DNA from: Natrinema hispanicum
Lineage (GTDB): Archaea; Halobacteriota; Halobacteria; Halobacteriales; Natrialbaceae
DNA length: 64,000 nucleotides
Assembly: GCF_004217335.1 (NCBI RefSeq)
Contig: NZ_SHMP01000006.1
Span: 310,001-374,000 of the forward strand
Direction of reading: 5' to 3'
Shown here one piece after another: positions 34,732 through 42,822 of the stretch. Numbering within the stretch: the first letter of the stretch is position 1; each line of letters begins with the position of its first letter. A program made the position numbers and the translations under genes. The notes beneath the pieces were generated by a model that had not been told where the DNA came from, searched no databases, and was given only the letters and a program-made list of their open reading frames with translations.

Positions 34732-36063
34732 GTGTACGTAATCATCGTCGGTGCCGGTGAAGTCGGGCGGTCGATCGCCGCGAATCTCGAGGACACCCAC
34801 GACGTCGTCGTCGTCGACCGCGACAGCGACGTGACCGAGGAACTCACCTACTCGCTGGACGTCCTTACCATCCGTGGCGACGGGACCGATCTCGAGGTGT
34901 TGCGTGAGGCCGGCCTCGAGCAAGCCGGGCTCGTCATCGCCTGTACCGACAACGACGAGACCAACGCGGTCGTCTGTGGCGCGGCGAAAGCCACGGCCGA
35001 GGTCTTCACGATCGCCCGTGTTCGCCGGCGGACGTTGCTCGAGACGTGGCAGGGCTCGCAGGGGGCGTTCGGTGTCGACTTCATGGTCTGTACCGACCTC
35101 CTGACTGCACAGACGATCTTCCGGATCTCCGGGTTGCCAAGCGCTCACGACGTCGATACGTTCGCTGGTGGGCTCGTACGCATGGCCGAGTTCGACATTC
35201 CAGAAGACAGCCCGATCGTCGACCGGACGGTCAGCGAGGCAGACTGCTATGACTCGCTGACCTTCGCGGCGATCTTCCGGGACGACGAGATGATCGTCAC
35301 GCGGGGCGACACCGTCATCCGGGCGTGTGATCGGGTCGTCGTCATCGGCAGTCCGGACTCGATGCACGATTTCGCCGACGAGGTCGCGACGACGCCGGAC
35401 GACACCGAGGAAGTCGTCATCGTCGGCGCGAGCGAGATCGGGTTTCAGGCCGCCCGCGAGTTCGAAGAACACGGCTTCCGGCCGCGATTGATTGAACAGG
35501 ATCACGAGCGAGCCCGCGAGGTCGCCGAAGCGCTGCCGAATACGATGGTCATGGAAAGCGACGCGACCAACTCCGAGTTCCTCGCCCGCGAGCACGTCGG
35601 CGAGGCCGACGTCGTGGTCGCGGCCTTAGACAGCGACGAGAAGAACCTGCTCGTCTCACTACTGGCCGACAGACTCGGCGTCGATCGGACCGTCGCCATT
35701 ATCGAAACACCCGAGTACGCCGATCTCTTCGAGACCGTCGGCGTCGACGTCGCGGTCAATCCACGCGAGGAGACCGCCGAGGAGATCATCCGGTTTACAC
35801 GTACTGATCACACCGAGAAAATCGCGATGCTCGAGCACGCTCGTGCCGAAGTCATCGAGATCGAGGTCGGCCCCGACAGCATCCTCGTCGGGCAAGAGAT
35901 TGCGAAGGCGGCCACCGACCTCCCACACGGCGTCGTCATCGGTGCGATCTCTCGCGGTGGCGAGCACATCACGCCGCGGGGCTCGACGACTGTCCGACCC
36001 GGCGATCACGTGATCGTGTTCGTCGACGCGGCCGTGCTCGACGAGGTCGTCGAACTGATCTGA
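34732..36063 (+). CDS. trkA: TrkA potassium channel regulatory protein (double RCK)
   Basis: 443 residues in two TrkA_N plus TrkA_C repeats. The first NAD-binding motif is I-I-V-G-A-G-E-V-G at residues 3-11, with a V-D-R-D acid end; the second is V-I-V-G-A-S-E-I-G near residue 228. TrkA_C domains follow each. TrkA binds NAD(H) or ATP/ADP and gates TrkH K+ channels from the cytoplasm. The GTG at 34732 is preceded by GGAGGG seven bases upstream, so this is a leadered gene. It is divergent from rnj and convergent with the TrkH operon; a K+ role is important for a salt-in halophile. Confidence 0.92.
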   Translation: MYVIIVGAGEVGRSIAANLEDTHDVVVVDRDSDVTEELTYSLDVLTIRGDGTDLEVLREAGLEQAGLVIACTDNDETNAVVCGAAKATAEVFTIARVRRRTLLETWQGSQGAFGVDFMVCTDLLTAQTIFRISGLPSAHDVDTFAGGLVRMAEFDIPEDSPIVDRTVSEADCYDSLTFAAIFRDDEMIVTRGDTVIRACDRVVVIGSPDSMHDFADEVATTPDDTEEVVIVGASEIGFQAAREFEEHGFRPRLIEQDHERAREVAEALPNTMVMESDATNSEFLAREHVGEADVVVAALDSDEKNLLVSLLADRLGVDRTVAIIETPEYADLFETVGVDVAVNPREETAEEIIRFTRTDHTEKIAMLEHARAEVIEIEVGPDSILVGQEIAKAATDLPHGVVIGAISRGGEHITPRGSTTVRPGDHVIVFVDAAVLDEVVELI

Positions 36064-36075
36064 TTCTGATCGGCG

Positions 36076-36285
36076 TCACGCACCCTCGAGAATGCCCCGA
36101 TAGAGAACGTAACCGACGAAACTCGAGAGATACGCGACCGCGATACCGGTCGTCAGTGCCGACCGTCCGAGGACGGCGATGAGCGCGACGATGACCGGGC
36201 CAAGTAACAAGAGCGAATCGAAGACCCGATCTTCGGCACCTTCCTCGAGCGGGTCGCCGACGTACGGCAGGTCGCCGATCCTCAT
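36076..36285 (-). CDS. Small membrane protein coupled to TrkH
   Basis: 69 residues with two membrane helices (S-L-L-L-L-G-P-V-I-V-A-L-I-A-V-L and A-V-A-Y-L-S-S-F-V-G-Y-V-L-Y). An N-terminal cytosolic stub is rich in D, P and E. Its ATG overlaps the trkH stop (ATGA at 36282-36285), so it is translationally coupled to TrkH. The pairing suggests an accessory subunit or an assembly factor of the channel; no family name is known to me. It ends only 12 bases from the convergent trkA. Confidence 0.6.
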   Translation of the reverse strand: MRIGDLPYVGDPLEEGAEDRVFDSLLLLGPVIVALIAVLGRSALTTGIAVAYLSSFVGYVLYRGILEGA

Positions 36286-37832
36286 TGGTAGATCCCTCCT
36301 CGGTCCAAGACCGTTCGCAAGGTCACCAGCACGGGAATGATCTCGAGGCGACCGATCCACATGTTGAACAGGAACATGACTTTCCCAAGTGTCGGCAGCG
36401 ATTCTGGGCCGGTGATGCCCGCAGAGAGTCCGACGTTGCCCTGGGCGCTGGCGACCTCGAAGATGACGTTCTCGAGGGTGTACTCGCCCTGTGGGAGGAT
36501 CACCAGCAGGCCGAAGGTACCGACCGCAAGGAAGACGAACCAGAGGAAGCTAATGATGGCCGCTTCTTCGAACTCTTGGCGGACCTCTCGTTCGTCAAGG
36601 CGGCGACCGTTGATTTTCAGCCGGCGAACAGCGGTTTCGGGATAGAAGACCTCCGCGACTCGAAAACGGATCCCCTTGAGAAGTGTGATCGACCGAATCA
36701 GCTTGATCCCGCCAGCCGTTGACCCGGCTGCGCCACCGACGATCATCCCAAAGGCCACGATGAGCTGGGCCTGTGCCGGCCACCGGCCAAGCGCCACGTT
36801 GGTCGTGTCGACTGCAGTCTGAAAGCCAGCACAGGTCGCCGCCGAGACGAACTGGAAGGAACTGTAGCGAAACGCGGTAAACAGGGTGTCGTACGTTTCG
36901 GTGACGGAGACGAGCGCAGTGAGCACGACCGTCCCGGCGCTCATGTAGATGAACACCCATCGGGTCTGGAGATCAGTATAGAAGTTTCGGAGATCTCCCT
37001 GCAGGATGAGATAGTGAACCGGGAACGCGATACTGCCAAGCAGCATGATCGGTATAAGTGCGAAGTCGATAGCAGCGCTATCGTAGGTGGCAATCGAGTT
37101 GTCGGTGATCGAGAATCCACCGGTCGAAAGCCCGGTCATGGCGTGGTTGATCGCCCCCCAGAGCGGCATGCCGACGACCCACAGTAGCAGGATCGAGACG
37201 AACGTAAAGAGGAGGAAGATCCACCAGATCGTCTGGACCGTCGAGACGATACTCGGATGTATCCGCTCGGAGCGGGCTTCGCTCTCATACAGGGTCAACG
37301 AGCCACTGCCGGGACGCGAGAGGATCGCTGTCGTGAGGACGATCACGCCGACACCGCCGACCCACTCGATGAATGACCGCCACCACTGGAGCGTTCGCGG
37401 CAAGACCTCCTCGTTGTCGGTCATCGTCAGCCCGGTACCAGTAAAGCCGCTCATGCTCTCGAAGACGGCGTTGAGCGGGTCGGTAAACGCTGCGAGCGTC
37501 GCCGTCTGAGACGGCGTCTCTATAATCGGGAGGCCGACCTCGAGCGTCCACGCGATGAACAGAAACGGCAGCGAGCCGAAAAGCGCGACGCAGAACCAGC
37601 CCGTCGCGGCGATGATCATCCCGTGTAACTTGCTCGGCTGGGCGGCCCCCTGAAACCGCGCTGTCAGAGCATAGCCGATGACGAACGGCACGAGTCCAGA
37701 GATGAACAATGCCGGCATCGCCCAGTACTCGCCCCAGACCAACGGAACGAGCAGCGAGACGAACAGGAGGCCGGCCAGCGCCTGAAAGATCCGCCCGAGG
37801 TCTCGGCCGATCGTTGCCGCCGCCTCGTTCAT
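36282..37832 (-). CDS. trkH: TrkH family potassium transporter (first copy)
   Basis: 516 residues, TrkH fold with four channel-like repeats of helix-pore-helix. Selectivity-filter segments are F-T-G-T-G-L-T (first), S-T-G-G-F-S (second), T-C-A-G-F-Q (third) and Q-G-N-V-G-L-S (fourth). The conserved M-W-I-G-R-L-E-I-I-P-V occurs close to the C-terminus. It takes up K+ with regulation by TrkA. The third repeat carries a cysteine where the second TrkH here has S-T-G-Y, so the filters differ. Located upstream of the 69-residue protein, in the same unit. Confidence 0.93.
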   Translation of the reverse strand: MNEAAATIGRDLGRIFQALAGLLFVSLLVPLVWGEYWAMPALFISGLVPFVIGYALTARFQGAAQPSKLHGMIIAATGWFCVALFGSLPFLFIAWTLEVGLPIIETPSQTATLAAFTDPLNAVFESMSGFTGTGLTMTDNEEVLPRTLQWWRSFIEWVGGVGVIVLTTAILSRPGSGSLTLYESEARSERIHPSIVSTVQTIWWIFLLFTFVSILLLWVVGMPLWGAINHAMTGLSTGGFSITDNSIATYDSAAIDFALIPIMLLGSIAFPVHYLILQGDLRNFYTDLQTRWVFIYMSAGTVVLTALVSVTETYDTLFTAFRYSSFQFVSAATCAGFQTAVDTTNVALGRWPAQAQLIVAFGMIVGGAAGSTAGGIKLIRSITLLKGIRFRVAEVFYPETAVRRLKINGRRLDEREVRQEFEEAAIISFLWFVFLAVGTFGLLVILPQGEYTLENVIFEVASAQGNVGLSAGITGPESLPTLGKVMFLFNMWIGRLEIIPVLVTLRTVLDRGGIYQ

Positions 37833-37946
37833 GTATCGCTCACTGCCCCGCCGCGGTTGATATACACGTCGAAACCGTGACGTGCTCGAGTCTCCTTTTA
37901 CAATCGCTGTCGATCACTGCGAGTCTGTCGCCGTCTGGGTCGGTCA

Positions 37947-38633
37947 TCATTTTACCCGGTCCTCGTAGTGGCCGAACACGTTCGTGAGTTCGGGGTCGGC
38001 ACCGAACCCCGAGTAGACAGTCAGCAGATCGCCGGTCTGGATAGTCGTACTCCCCTGTGGCGTAAGCGGCGACTCCTGTCCTTCGCGTTCGATGGCGACG
38101 ATCAGAACGTCGTCGGGAATGATTCCCTCGTTTGCGGCCTCAAGGATCGTCTTCCCGACGATCGGCGCGTTTTCACTGACACGGATCTCGAATACCTCCG
38201 CCTCCTCGCCGATTCGCATGTAGTCGACGATCGCCGGGCGCGCGACCGACCGATACAGATACTCGGCGATGAGTTCCTGGGGGTTCTCCATCGTGTTGAC
38301 GCCGATCTGGCGGAACACGTTCATGTGATCGGGATCGTGGACGACCGACACGATCGCGGGAACGTTGTGTTCCTGTGCGAGCAGACAGACCATGATGTTG
38401 GTTGCGTCCCGGTCGGTCGTGCTGATCAGGGCGTCGGCCTTCCCGATTCCGGCGTCGATGAGCGCTTCGTGGGCCGTCGCGTCGTCGTTTAAAATCAGAC
38501 AGTCGTACTCACCGGCGGCCCGATCCGCGCGTTCGGGGTCTTTCTCGATGACGACGACCTCGTTTCCCGATTGGGTCGCGATATCGATCAGCGGGATCCC
38601 GATATCACCCGCACCGACAACGATGATGTACAT
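37947..38633 (-). CDS. TrkA family NAD-binding protein (single RCK)
   Basis: 228 residues: one TrkA_N domain with I-V-V-G-A-G-D-I-G (residues 4-12) and V-I-E-K-D, then one TrkA_C domain ending G-D-L-L-T-V-Y-S-G-F-G. Half the length of the trkA at 34.7 kb, so it must form dimers or work with it. The TATATTTTC box 27-35 bases upstream of the ATG suggests a leaderless transcript. It lies between the first TrkH and a small membrane protein, on the TrkH strand but with its own promoter. Confidence 0.9.
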   Translation of the reverse strand: MYIIVVGAGDIGIPLIDIATQSGNEVVVIEKDPERADRAAGEYDCLILNDDATAHEALIDAGIGKADALISTTDRDATNIMVCLLAQEHNVPAIVSVVHDPDHMNVFRQIGVNTMENPQELIAEYLYRSVARPAIVDYMRIGEEAEVFEIRVSENAPIVGKTILEAANEGIIPDDVLIVAIEREGQESPLTPQGSTTIQTGDLLTVYSGFGADPELTNVFGHYEDRVK

Positions 38634-38658
38634 TACGTCGGGTTTCTTCCGTCTCCGA

Positions 38659-38668
38659 TGAAAATATA
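38659..38668 (-). promoter_or_regulatory. TATA box of the single-RCK trkA gene
   Basis: Minus-strand GGTATATTTTC is centred about 30 bases before the ATG at 38633, the position expected for a leaderless gene. Confidence 0.55.
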
Positions 38669-38744
38669 CCGCTTCCCACCAGTCCATCCCACGGCCTTGA
38701 GCGACAGTCGACTGACTTCGCTCGGCAGACGGCCGTCACCACCG

Positions 38745-38990
38745 TTACTGATTCCAAGGTGGTCGCTGCCGTCGTCGCTTCGACCGTTCCTCTGATTCGG
38801 CCAGGATTCGCTCGATCGCCCACCCAGCCCATAGAAAGACGATCGCCATGAACGCGGCCATCTCGATCCGGATGACCGACCCGTACCGAACCGTGAGGAT
38901 GAGAGCCATGGTCGCCACTGCCGCAGCGACGACGCCGAACACGTCGTAAAACGAATGCGGATGGCGAACGCTTGGCATGCGTACGTTCAT
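38745..38990 (-). CDS. Small two-helix membrane protein
   Basis: 81 residues: a short N-terminus (R-H-P-H-S-F-Y-D-V-F), two hydrophobic helices (G-V-V-A-A-A-V-A-T-M-A-L-I-L-T-V and A-F-M-A-I-V-F-L-W-A-G-W-A-I) and a strongly basic C-terminal tail (K-R-R-R-Q-R-P-P). The positive tail is expected to face the cytoplasm. The gene lies inside the Trk block upstream of the single-RCK gene. No known family; could be an accessory of TrkH2. The ATG at 38990 or 38978 could be used. Confidence 0.55.
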   Translation of the reverse strand: MNVRMPSVRHPHSFYDVFGVVAAAVATMALILTVRYGSVIRIEMAAFMAIVFLWAGWAIERILAESEERSKRRRQRPPWNQ

Positions 38991-39035
38991 AGATCACTCT
39001 ACGCACGGTTCGTATAAAGTACCTGTTCCCGCCTC

Positions 39036-39230
39036 ATACGGACTCCTATCATACTACTGAACAGCAGTCAATACGAAGCCGGTCGGGAATTTGCGGCCGT
39101 CACCTATGGGGACGGCCGCATACGTGCGACCGGCTTCACGTCGTTCTGTCCAGCAGTATCAGTCAGTGCCGGCGCACCCGCGACCCGCACTGCGGTCCCA
39201 CTGGGACATCGGGACAGCAGCCCGTCTCAG
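39036..39230 (+). repeat. Palindromic intergenic repeat, family 1, copy G, interrupted
   Basis: The left part ATACGGACTCCTATCA (39036-39051) and the right part starting GTCAGTGCCGGCG and ending GACAGCAGCCCGTCTCAG (39162-39230) together make one full family 1 element, co-linear with copies A and H. They are separated by 105-110 bases forming a different palindrome. TATCA occurs at both junctions (39047-39051 and 39157-39161), indicating that a second element inserted into this copy. Confidence 0.8.
39052..39156. mobile_element. Palindromic insertion (MITE-like, family 3) inside repeat copy G
   Basis: A 105-bp insert with terminal inverted repeats TACTACTGAACAG and CTGTCCAGCAGTA (the last TA overlaps the duplicated target), and nested arms GAAGCCGGTCG/CGACCGGCTTC and GCGGCCGTC/GACGGCCGC. 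It can fold into one long hairpin. It contains no coding capacity for a transposase, so it would need an enzyme from elsewhere. Target duplication is TATCA (5 bp), or TCA if the terminal TA belongs to the element. Confidence 0.7.
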
Positions 39231-39416
39231 TCGGTTGTATGAGTCCAGGACCGGCGCTCGCGGTGGTGATCGGACACAACACACCCTGCCGTACGGAGCG
39301 AGCGGCTGCCGGAGCGACGATGCCGGGCAGCGCGTCAGTCACGATGGATTCATTACGACCTTAGCGAAATGCCGTTACAACCGTGTCCAGACGTGACTAC
39401 GTGAGTGGGGTGTTCT
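39231..39416. other. Spacer before the second trkH
   Basis: About 186 bases between the repeat and the second trkH start. No gene or RNA is recognised. No clear TATA box at the leaderless distance is seen; GCGAAATGCCGTTACAA near 39364-39380 is the most AT-rich stretch. Confidence 0.3.
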
Positions 39417-40955
39417 ATGCGGCTCCGAACTGAGTGGCGCGCCAGCTTCGCGCTCGTCGGGACCGTTCTCAAGTATCTCTCCGTTCCGTTAGTGATCCCG
39501 GTCGTCGTGGCGCTCATCTACGGTGACCCGGTGTTCCCGTTCGTCGCGACGATCGCGCTGACGATCGCCGTCGGCCATGGGCTCGAGCAACTCAGCCCCG
39601 AACCGGACCTGCAGATCCGGGAGGCGATGCTGTTCGTCGCGATTTCGTGGCTCGCCGTCGCCGCTGTCGGCGCGGTTCCGTACGTGCTCGCGGGCTGGGG
39701 AACCGAATCGACGCTCGCCGATCCCGTCAACGCGCTGTTCGAGTCGATGTCCGGCTTCACGACGACTGGGGCCACCGTCCTCGGGGAGATTTCGCTGGAA
39801 CAACACTCCCATGCCGTGATGATGTGGCGACAGCTCACCCAGTGGCTCGGCGGGATGGGGATCATCGTGTTGATGGTCGCGATCCTGCCGGAGGTCGCTG
39901 TCAGCGGTGCCCAACTCATCGAATCGGAAGCCCCGGGCCCGGAGCTACAGAAACTGACGCCGCGGATCGCCGAGACGGCGCGGATCCTCTGGCTCGTCTA
40001 CTTCGCCTTTACCGCCGTCTATATCGCGTTGCTCTATGGCTTTCATCTCGCGGGGATGGCCCCCAACATGGGGCTGTACAACGCTATCGCCCACGGGTTC
40101 ACAACGCTCCCGACGGGCGGGTTCTCCCCAGAGGCCGACAGCGTCGCGGCCTTTTCCGCGATCGTCCAGTGGACGGCGGTCCCCTTCATGATCATCGCAG
40201 GGACGAACTTCGCCCTGTTCTGGCACGTCTTCAGCGGCGAGGGCCACCGCTTCGTTCGCAACTCCGAGTTCCGCGCCTACATCGCCGCGATCGCTGGGCT
40301 GACCGTTCTCCTCGCCGGGATGCTCTACTCTGGCACCGCACCGGCGCTTGCGGGCCTTGGCGGTGTAACCGAGGGCGTCCTCGAGAACTCGCTACGACAG
40401 AGCGCCTTCCAGATTGCGTCGCTGTTGACCTCGACCGGCTACGCGACCAGCGACTTCGTCGAGTGGTCCTCGACGGGAAAGATCGTCCTCCTCTTTGCCA
40501 TGCTCGTCGGCGGTTCGGCTGGCTCGACCGGCGGTGGCGTCAAGGTCGTGCGATGGCTGATCGTCTTCAAGTTCCTCCGCCGGGAACTGTTCACCGCATC
40601 CCATCCCGAAGTCGTCCGGCCGATCCGCCTTGGCGGCAACGTCGTCGACGAGGACGCCATCCGCGGCGTCCTCGGATTCACGTTCATGTATCTGTTCATC
40701 TTCGCCGTCGCGTCGCTGTTCCTCGCACTCGATGCCAGTCGCATCGGCTACACACTGACGCCACTCGAGGCGTTCAGCGCCAGCCTCGCGACGATCGGCA
40801 ACATCGGCCCCGGGTTCGGCTCGGTCGGCCCCTATGGGAACTATCTCGCGTTCCCGGACAGTTCGAAGCTCCTCATGGTCTTTCTCATGTGGATCGGCCG
40901 CCTCGAGATCATTCCCGTGCTCGTCTTGCTTACCGGCGGCTTCTGGACCCGCTGA
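39417..40955 (+). CDS. TrkH family potassium transporter (second copy)
   Basis: 512 residues of the TrkH/KtrB fold. Filter segments are F-T-T-T-G-A-T (first repeat), P-T-G-G-F-S (second), T-S-T-G-Y-A-T (third) and I-G-N-I-G-P-G-F-G (fourth). M-W-I-G-R-L-E-I-I-P-V-L again closes the protein. The ATG at 39417 is used rather than a GTG at 39405. It differs clearly from the copy at 36.3 kb, so the two are old paralogues rather than a recent duplication. It is transcribed towards the isopentenyl phosphate kinase gene, with 28 bases between the stops. Confidence 0.92.
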   Translation: MRLRTEWRASFALVGTVLKYLSVPLVIPVVVALIYGDPVFPFVATIALTIAVGHGLEQLSPEPDLQIREAMLFVAISWLAVAAVGAVPYVLAGWGTESTLADPVNALFESMSGFTTTGATVLGEISLEQHSHAVMMWRQLTQWLGGMGIIVLMVAILPEVAVSGAQLIESEAPGPELQKLTPRIAETARILWLVYFAFTAVYIALLYGFHLAGMAPNMGLYNAIAHGFTTLPTGGFSPEADSVAAFSAIVQWTAVPFMIIAGTNFALFWHVFSGEGHRFVRNSEFRAYIAAIAGLTVLLAGMLYSGTAPALAGLGGVTEGVLENSLRQSAFQIASLLTSTGYATSDFVEWSSTGKIVLLFAMLVGGSAGSTGGGVKVVRWLIVFKFLRRELFTASHPEVVRPIRLGGNVVDEDAIRGVLGFTFMYLFIFAVASLFLALDASRIGYTLTPLEAFSASLATIGNIGPGFGSVGPYGNYLAFPDSSKLLMVFLMWIGRLEIIPVLVLLTGGFWTR

Positions 40956-40983
40956 AAACAGTCGTCTTGGCTTCGTTGGGCTG

Positions 40984-41724
40984 TCAGTCGATCGTCGTCC
41001 CTGGATTCTCGCCCTCGAGGAACGTAGCCAGCGCCTCGAGTCCGAAGATCGACGCTTCTGCCTCGAGTGCCAGCAACGTCCGCACTTTGCCGGCCATGCC
41101 GCCGGTCACGTCGGTAGCCTCGCTGGCCCCGAGAACGTCGGCGACAGCATCGAAGTCGTCGATCCGGTCGATAACGGCGTCTGCGTCGTCTAACACGCCG
41201 GGAACCGTCGAACAGAGCCCGATTCGATCGGCGTCGAGATCCGCAGCGAGTTCGGCCACGAGTTCGTCGCCGCTGACGATCGTCGCACCCGCGCCCGCGT
41301 GGGCGATCACGTCACCGTGGAGGACGGGGACGAATCCCTCGTCGAGCATCGTCTCGACCTGTCCGGTCGGGAGCTCGAGCGTCCCATCACGATCGCGGTG
41401 GCCCGCCGAGAACGGATGGACCGGCACTGCCTGCACATCGCGCTCGAGCAGTCGACGCAGCACGAACTGATTTAGCGTCTTCATCGCGCCGTGGATGGCG
41501 AGCGCTGCGTCCACGTCGTGGGTTCCCGCGGTCGTGCTGACGCCGTGTTCGCTGGCGTTGTGGTGGCCGAAGCTCCCGCCGCCGTGGACGATGACGAGAT
41601 CCTCGAGTCCACCTTCGAGTGCCGCTGCGATCGCGTCGGCAGCCCGCTCGAGTGCGTCGCCGTCGAGCGTTTCCGGGCGGTCCTTCTCGGTGATGACGCT
41701 ACCGCCGAGTTTCAGGACGATCAT
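40984..41724 (-). CDS. Isopentenyl phosphate kinase
   Basis: 246 residues of the amino-acid kinase fold. It starts M-I-V-L-K-L-G-G-S-V-I-T and has G-G-G-S-F-G-H-H at 48-55 with the catalytic histidine at residue 60 (A-S-E-H-G), diagnostic of IPK. It phosphorylates isopentenyl phosphate to IPP in the archaeal mevalonate pathway. Its ATG overlaps the mevalonate kinase stop by four bases, so the two steps are expressed together. IPP feeds the synthase encoded by idsA at 32 kb. Confidence 0.95.
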   Translation of the reverse strand: MIVLKLGGSVITEKDRPETLDGDALERAADAIAAALEGGLEDLVIVHGGGSFGHHNASEHGVSTTAGTHDVDAALAIHGAMKTLNQFVLRRLLERDVQAVPVHPFSAGHRDRDGTLELPTGQVETMLDEGFVPVLHGDVIAHAGAGATIVSGDELVAELAADLDADRIGLCSTVPGVLDDADAVIDRIDDFDAVADVLGASEATDVTGGMAGKVRTLLALEAEASIFGLEALATFLEGENPGTTID

Positions 41725-42707
41725 TCGAGTCGCTTCACCCCGTCCTCGGCGAGTTCGGCGCGGAAGGTGTCCTCACAGCCCGGCGTAAAGGACAGCGCCG
41801 TCTCGGTTTCGGGCGTCGGATCCAGCGCGACGATGCAGCCACCGCCGCCAGCACCAGTGAGCTTCGCGCCGTGTGCGCCCGCGTCGCGGGCCGCCCAGAC
41901 CATCGTATCCAGCGACCGCGAAGAGACACCGAGCGCCGACAACAGGCCGTGATTGAAGTCCATGAGCCGGCCGAGTTCCGCGATGTCGCCGTCGGCCAGC
42001 GCCTGTTCACCGTTGCGGACGATGTCGCCGATCGCTTCGACCGTGTCTGCCGCAAAGTCGTACTCCTCGCGCAAGTCGCGAACGCCCGCGACCAGCTGGC
42101 CGGTATCGCCCGCGCCGCCGTCGAACCCGATCACGATTGGTAGGTCGGGTGCCTCGAGCGACCGACAGTCGTCGCCCTCGACGCGGACCGCGCCGCCGGT
42201 CGCCGAACAGAAGGTGTCTGCCCGGGAGGCCTGTCCGTCCTGCACCTGGTATTCGGTCTGGTAGGCCCGCTCGGCGAGTTCGTCGGGCTCGAGCGTGACG
42301 CCGAGTTCGCGTGCGGCAGCGTCGATAGCTGCGACGACGACCGCTGCCGAGGAGCCAAGGCCCGCACCCAGCGGAATGTCACTTTCGATCGTCACGTCGA
42401 AGCCGACGTCGTCCTCGCCGGTCACGTCGCGAACCTGCGCGATTGCCTCATCAACGTAGCCCATCGCAGCGCTGATCAGCGACTCCGAGACGTCGACATC
42501 CGGGCCGTTCCCCGGCGTGCCGTCGTACTCAACGGTAAAGCCGTTCAGACTGAGATCCTCAGCGTGGACGCGGAGCTTACCGTCGTCGCGTCGCTGTACT
42601 TCCACCCGCGCTCGCCGCTCGATCGCACACGGGACGGCGGGCTCGCCGTAGACGACCGCGTGCTCCCCGAACAAATACACCTTGCCGGGAGCGCTCGAGA
42701 GTGTCAT
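41721..42707 (-). CDS. mvk: Mevalonate kinase
   Basis: 328 residues of the GHMP kinase family. Motif 1 is A-P-G-K-V-Y-L-F-G-E-H-A-V-V-Y-G at residues 6-21, motif 2 is P-L-G-A-G-L-G-S-S-A-A-V near residue 111-122, and motif 3 is T-G-A-G-G-G-G-C near residue 286. It phosphorylates mevalonate with ATP for isoprenoid lipid synthesis. It is co-transcribed with the overlapping isopentenyl phosphate kinase gene. The ThiR-like regulator gene diverges 115 bases upstream. Confidence 0.95.
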   Translation of the reverse strand: MTLSSAPGKVYLFGEHAVVYGEPAVPCAIERRARVEVQRRDDGKLRVHAEDLSLNGFTVEYDGTPGNGPDVDVSESLISAAMGYVDEAIAQVRDVTGEDDVGFDVTIESDIPLGAGLGSSAAVVVAAIDAAARELGVTLEPDELAERAYQTEYQVQDGQASRADTFCSATGGAVRVEGDDCRSLEAPDLPIVIGFDGGAGDTGQLVAGVRDLREEYDFAADTVEAIGDIVRNGEQALADGDIAELGRLMDFNHGLLSALGVSSRSLDTMVWAARDAGAHGAKLTGAGGGGCIVALDPTPETETALSFTPGCEDTFRAELAEDGVKRLE

Positions 42708-42793
42708 GCCCGGCGATTCGCACGACGACGGTTAATACCTATCTTTGTCTTGGTGCTCGCAGTCGTCGCGGCACCGACGGAACGCAGGCGGAG

Positions 42794-42799
42794 TTATAA
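42794..42799 (+). promoter_or_regulatory. TATA box of the ThiR-like regulator gene
   Basis: TTATAA is centred 26-27 bases before the ATG at 42823, giving a leaderless transcript. Confidence 0.6.
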
Positions 42800-42822
42800 C
42801 GCTGGGCCCGAACGACGGTCGT

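Noticed and set aside
39052..39156. Insertion sequence with its own transposase
   Set aside because: The insert is only 105 bases and non-coding; it is at most a non-autonomous element.
39647..41470. 607-residue plus-strand frame spanning trkH2 and the IPK gene
   Set aside because: It crosses two real genes on different strands and encodes an R/S-rich protein without any domain.
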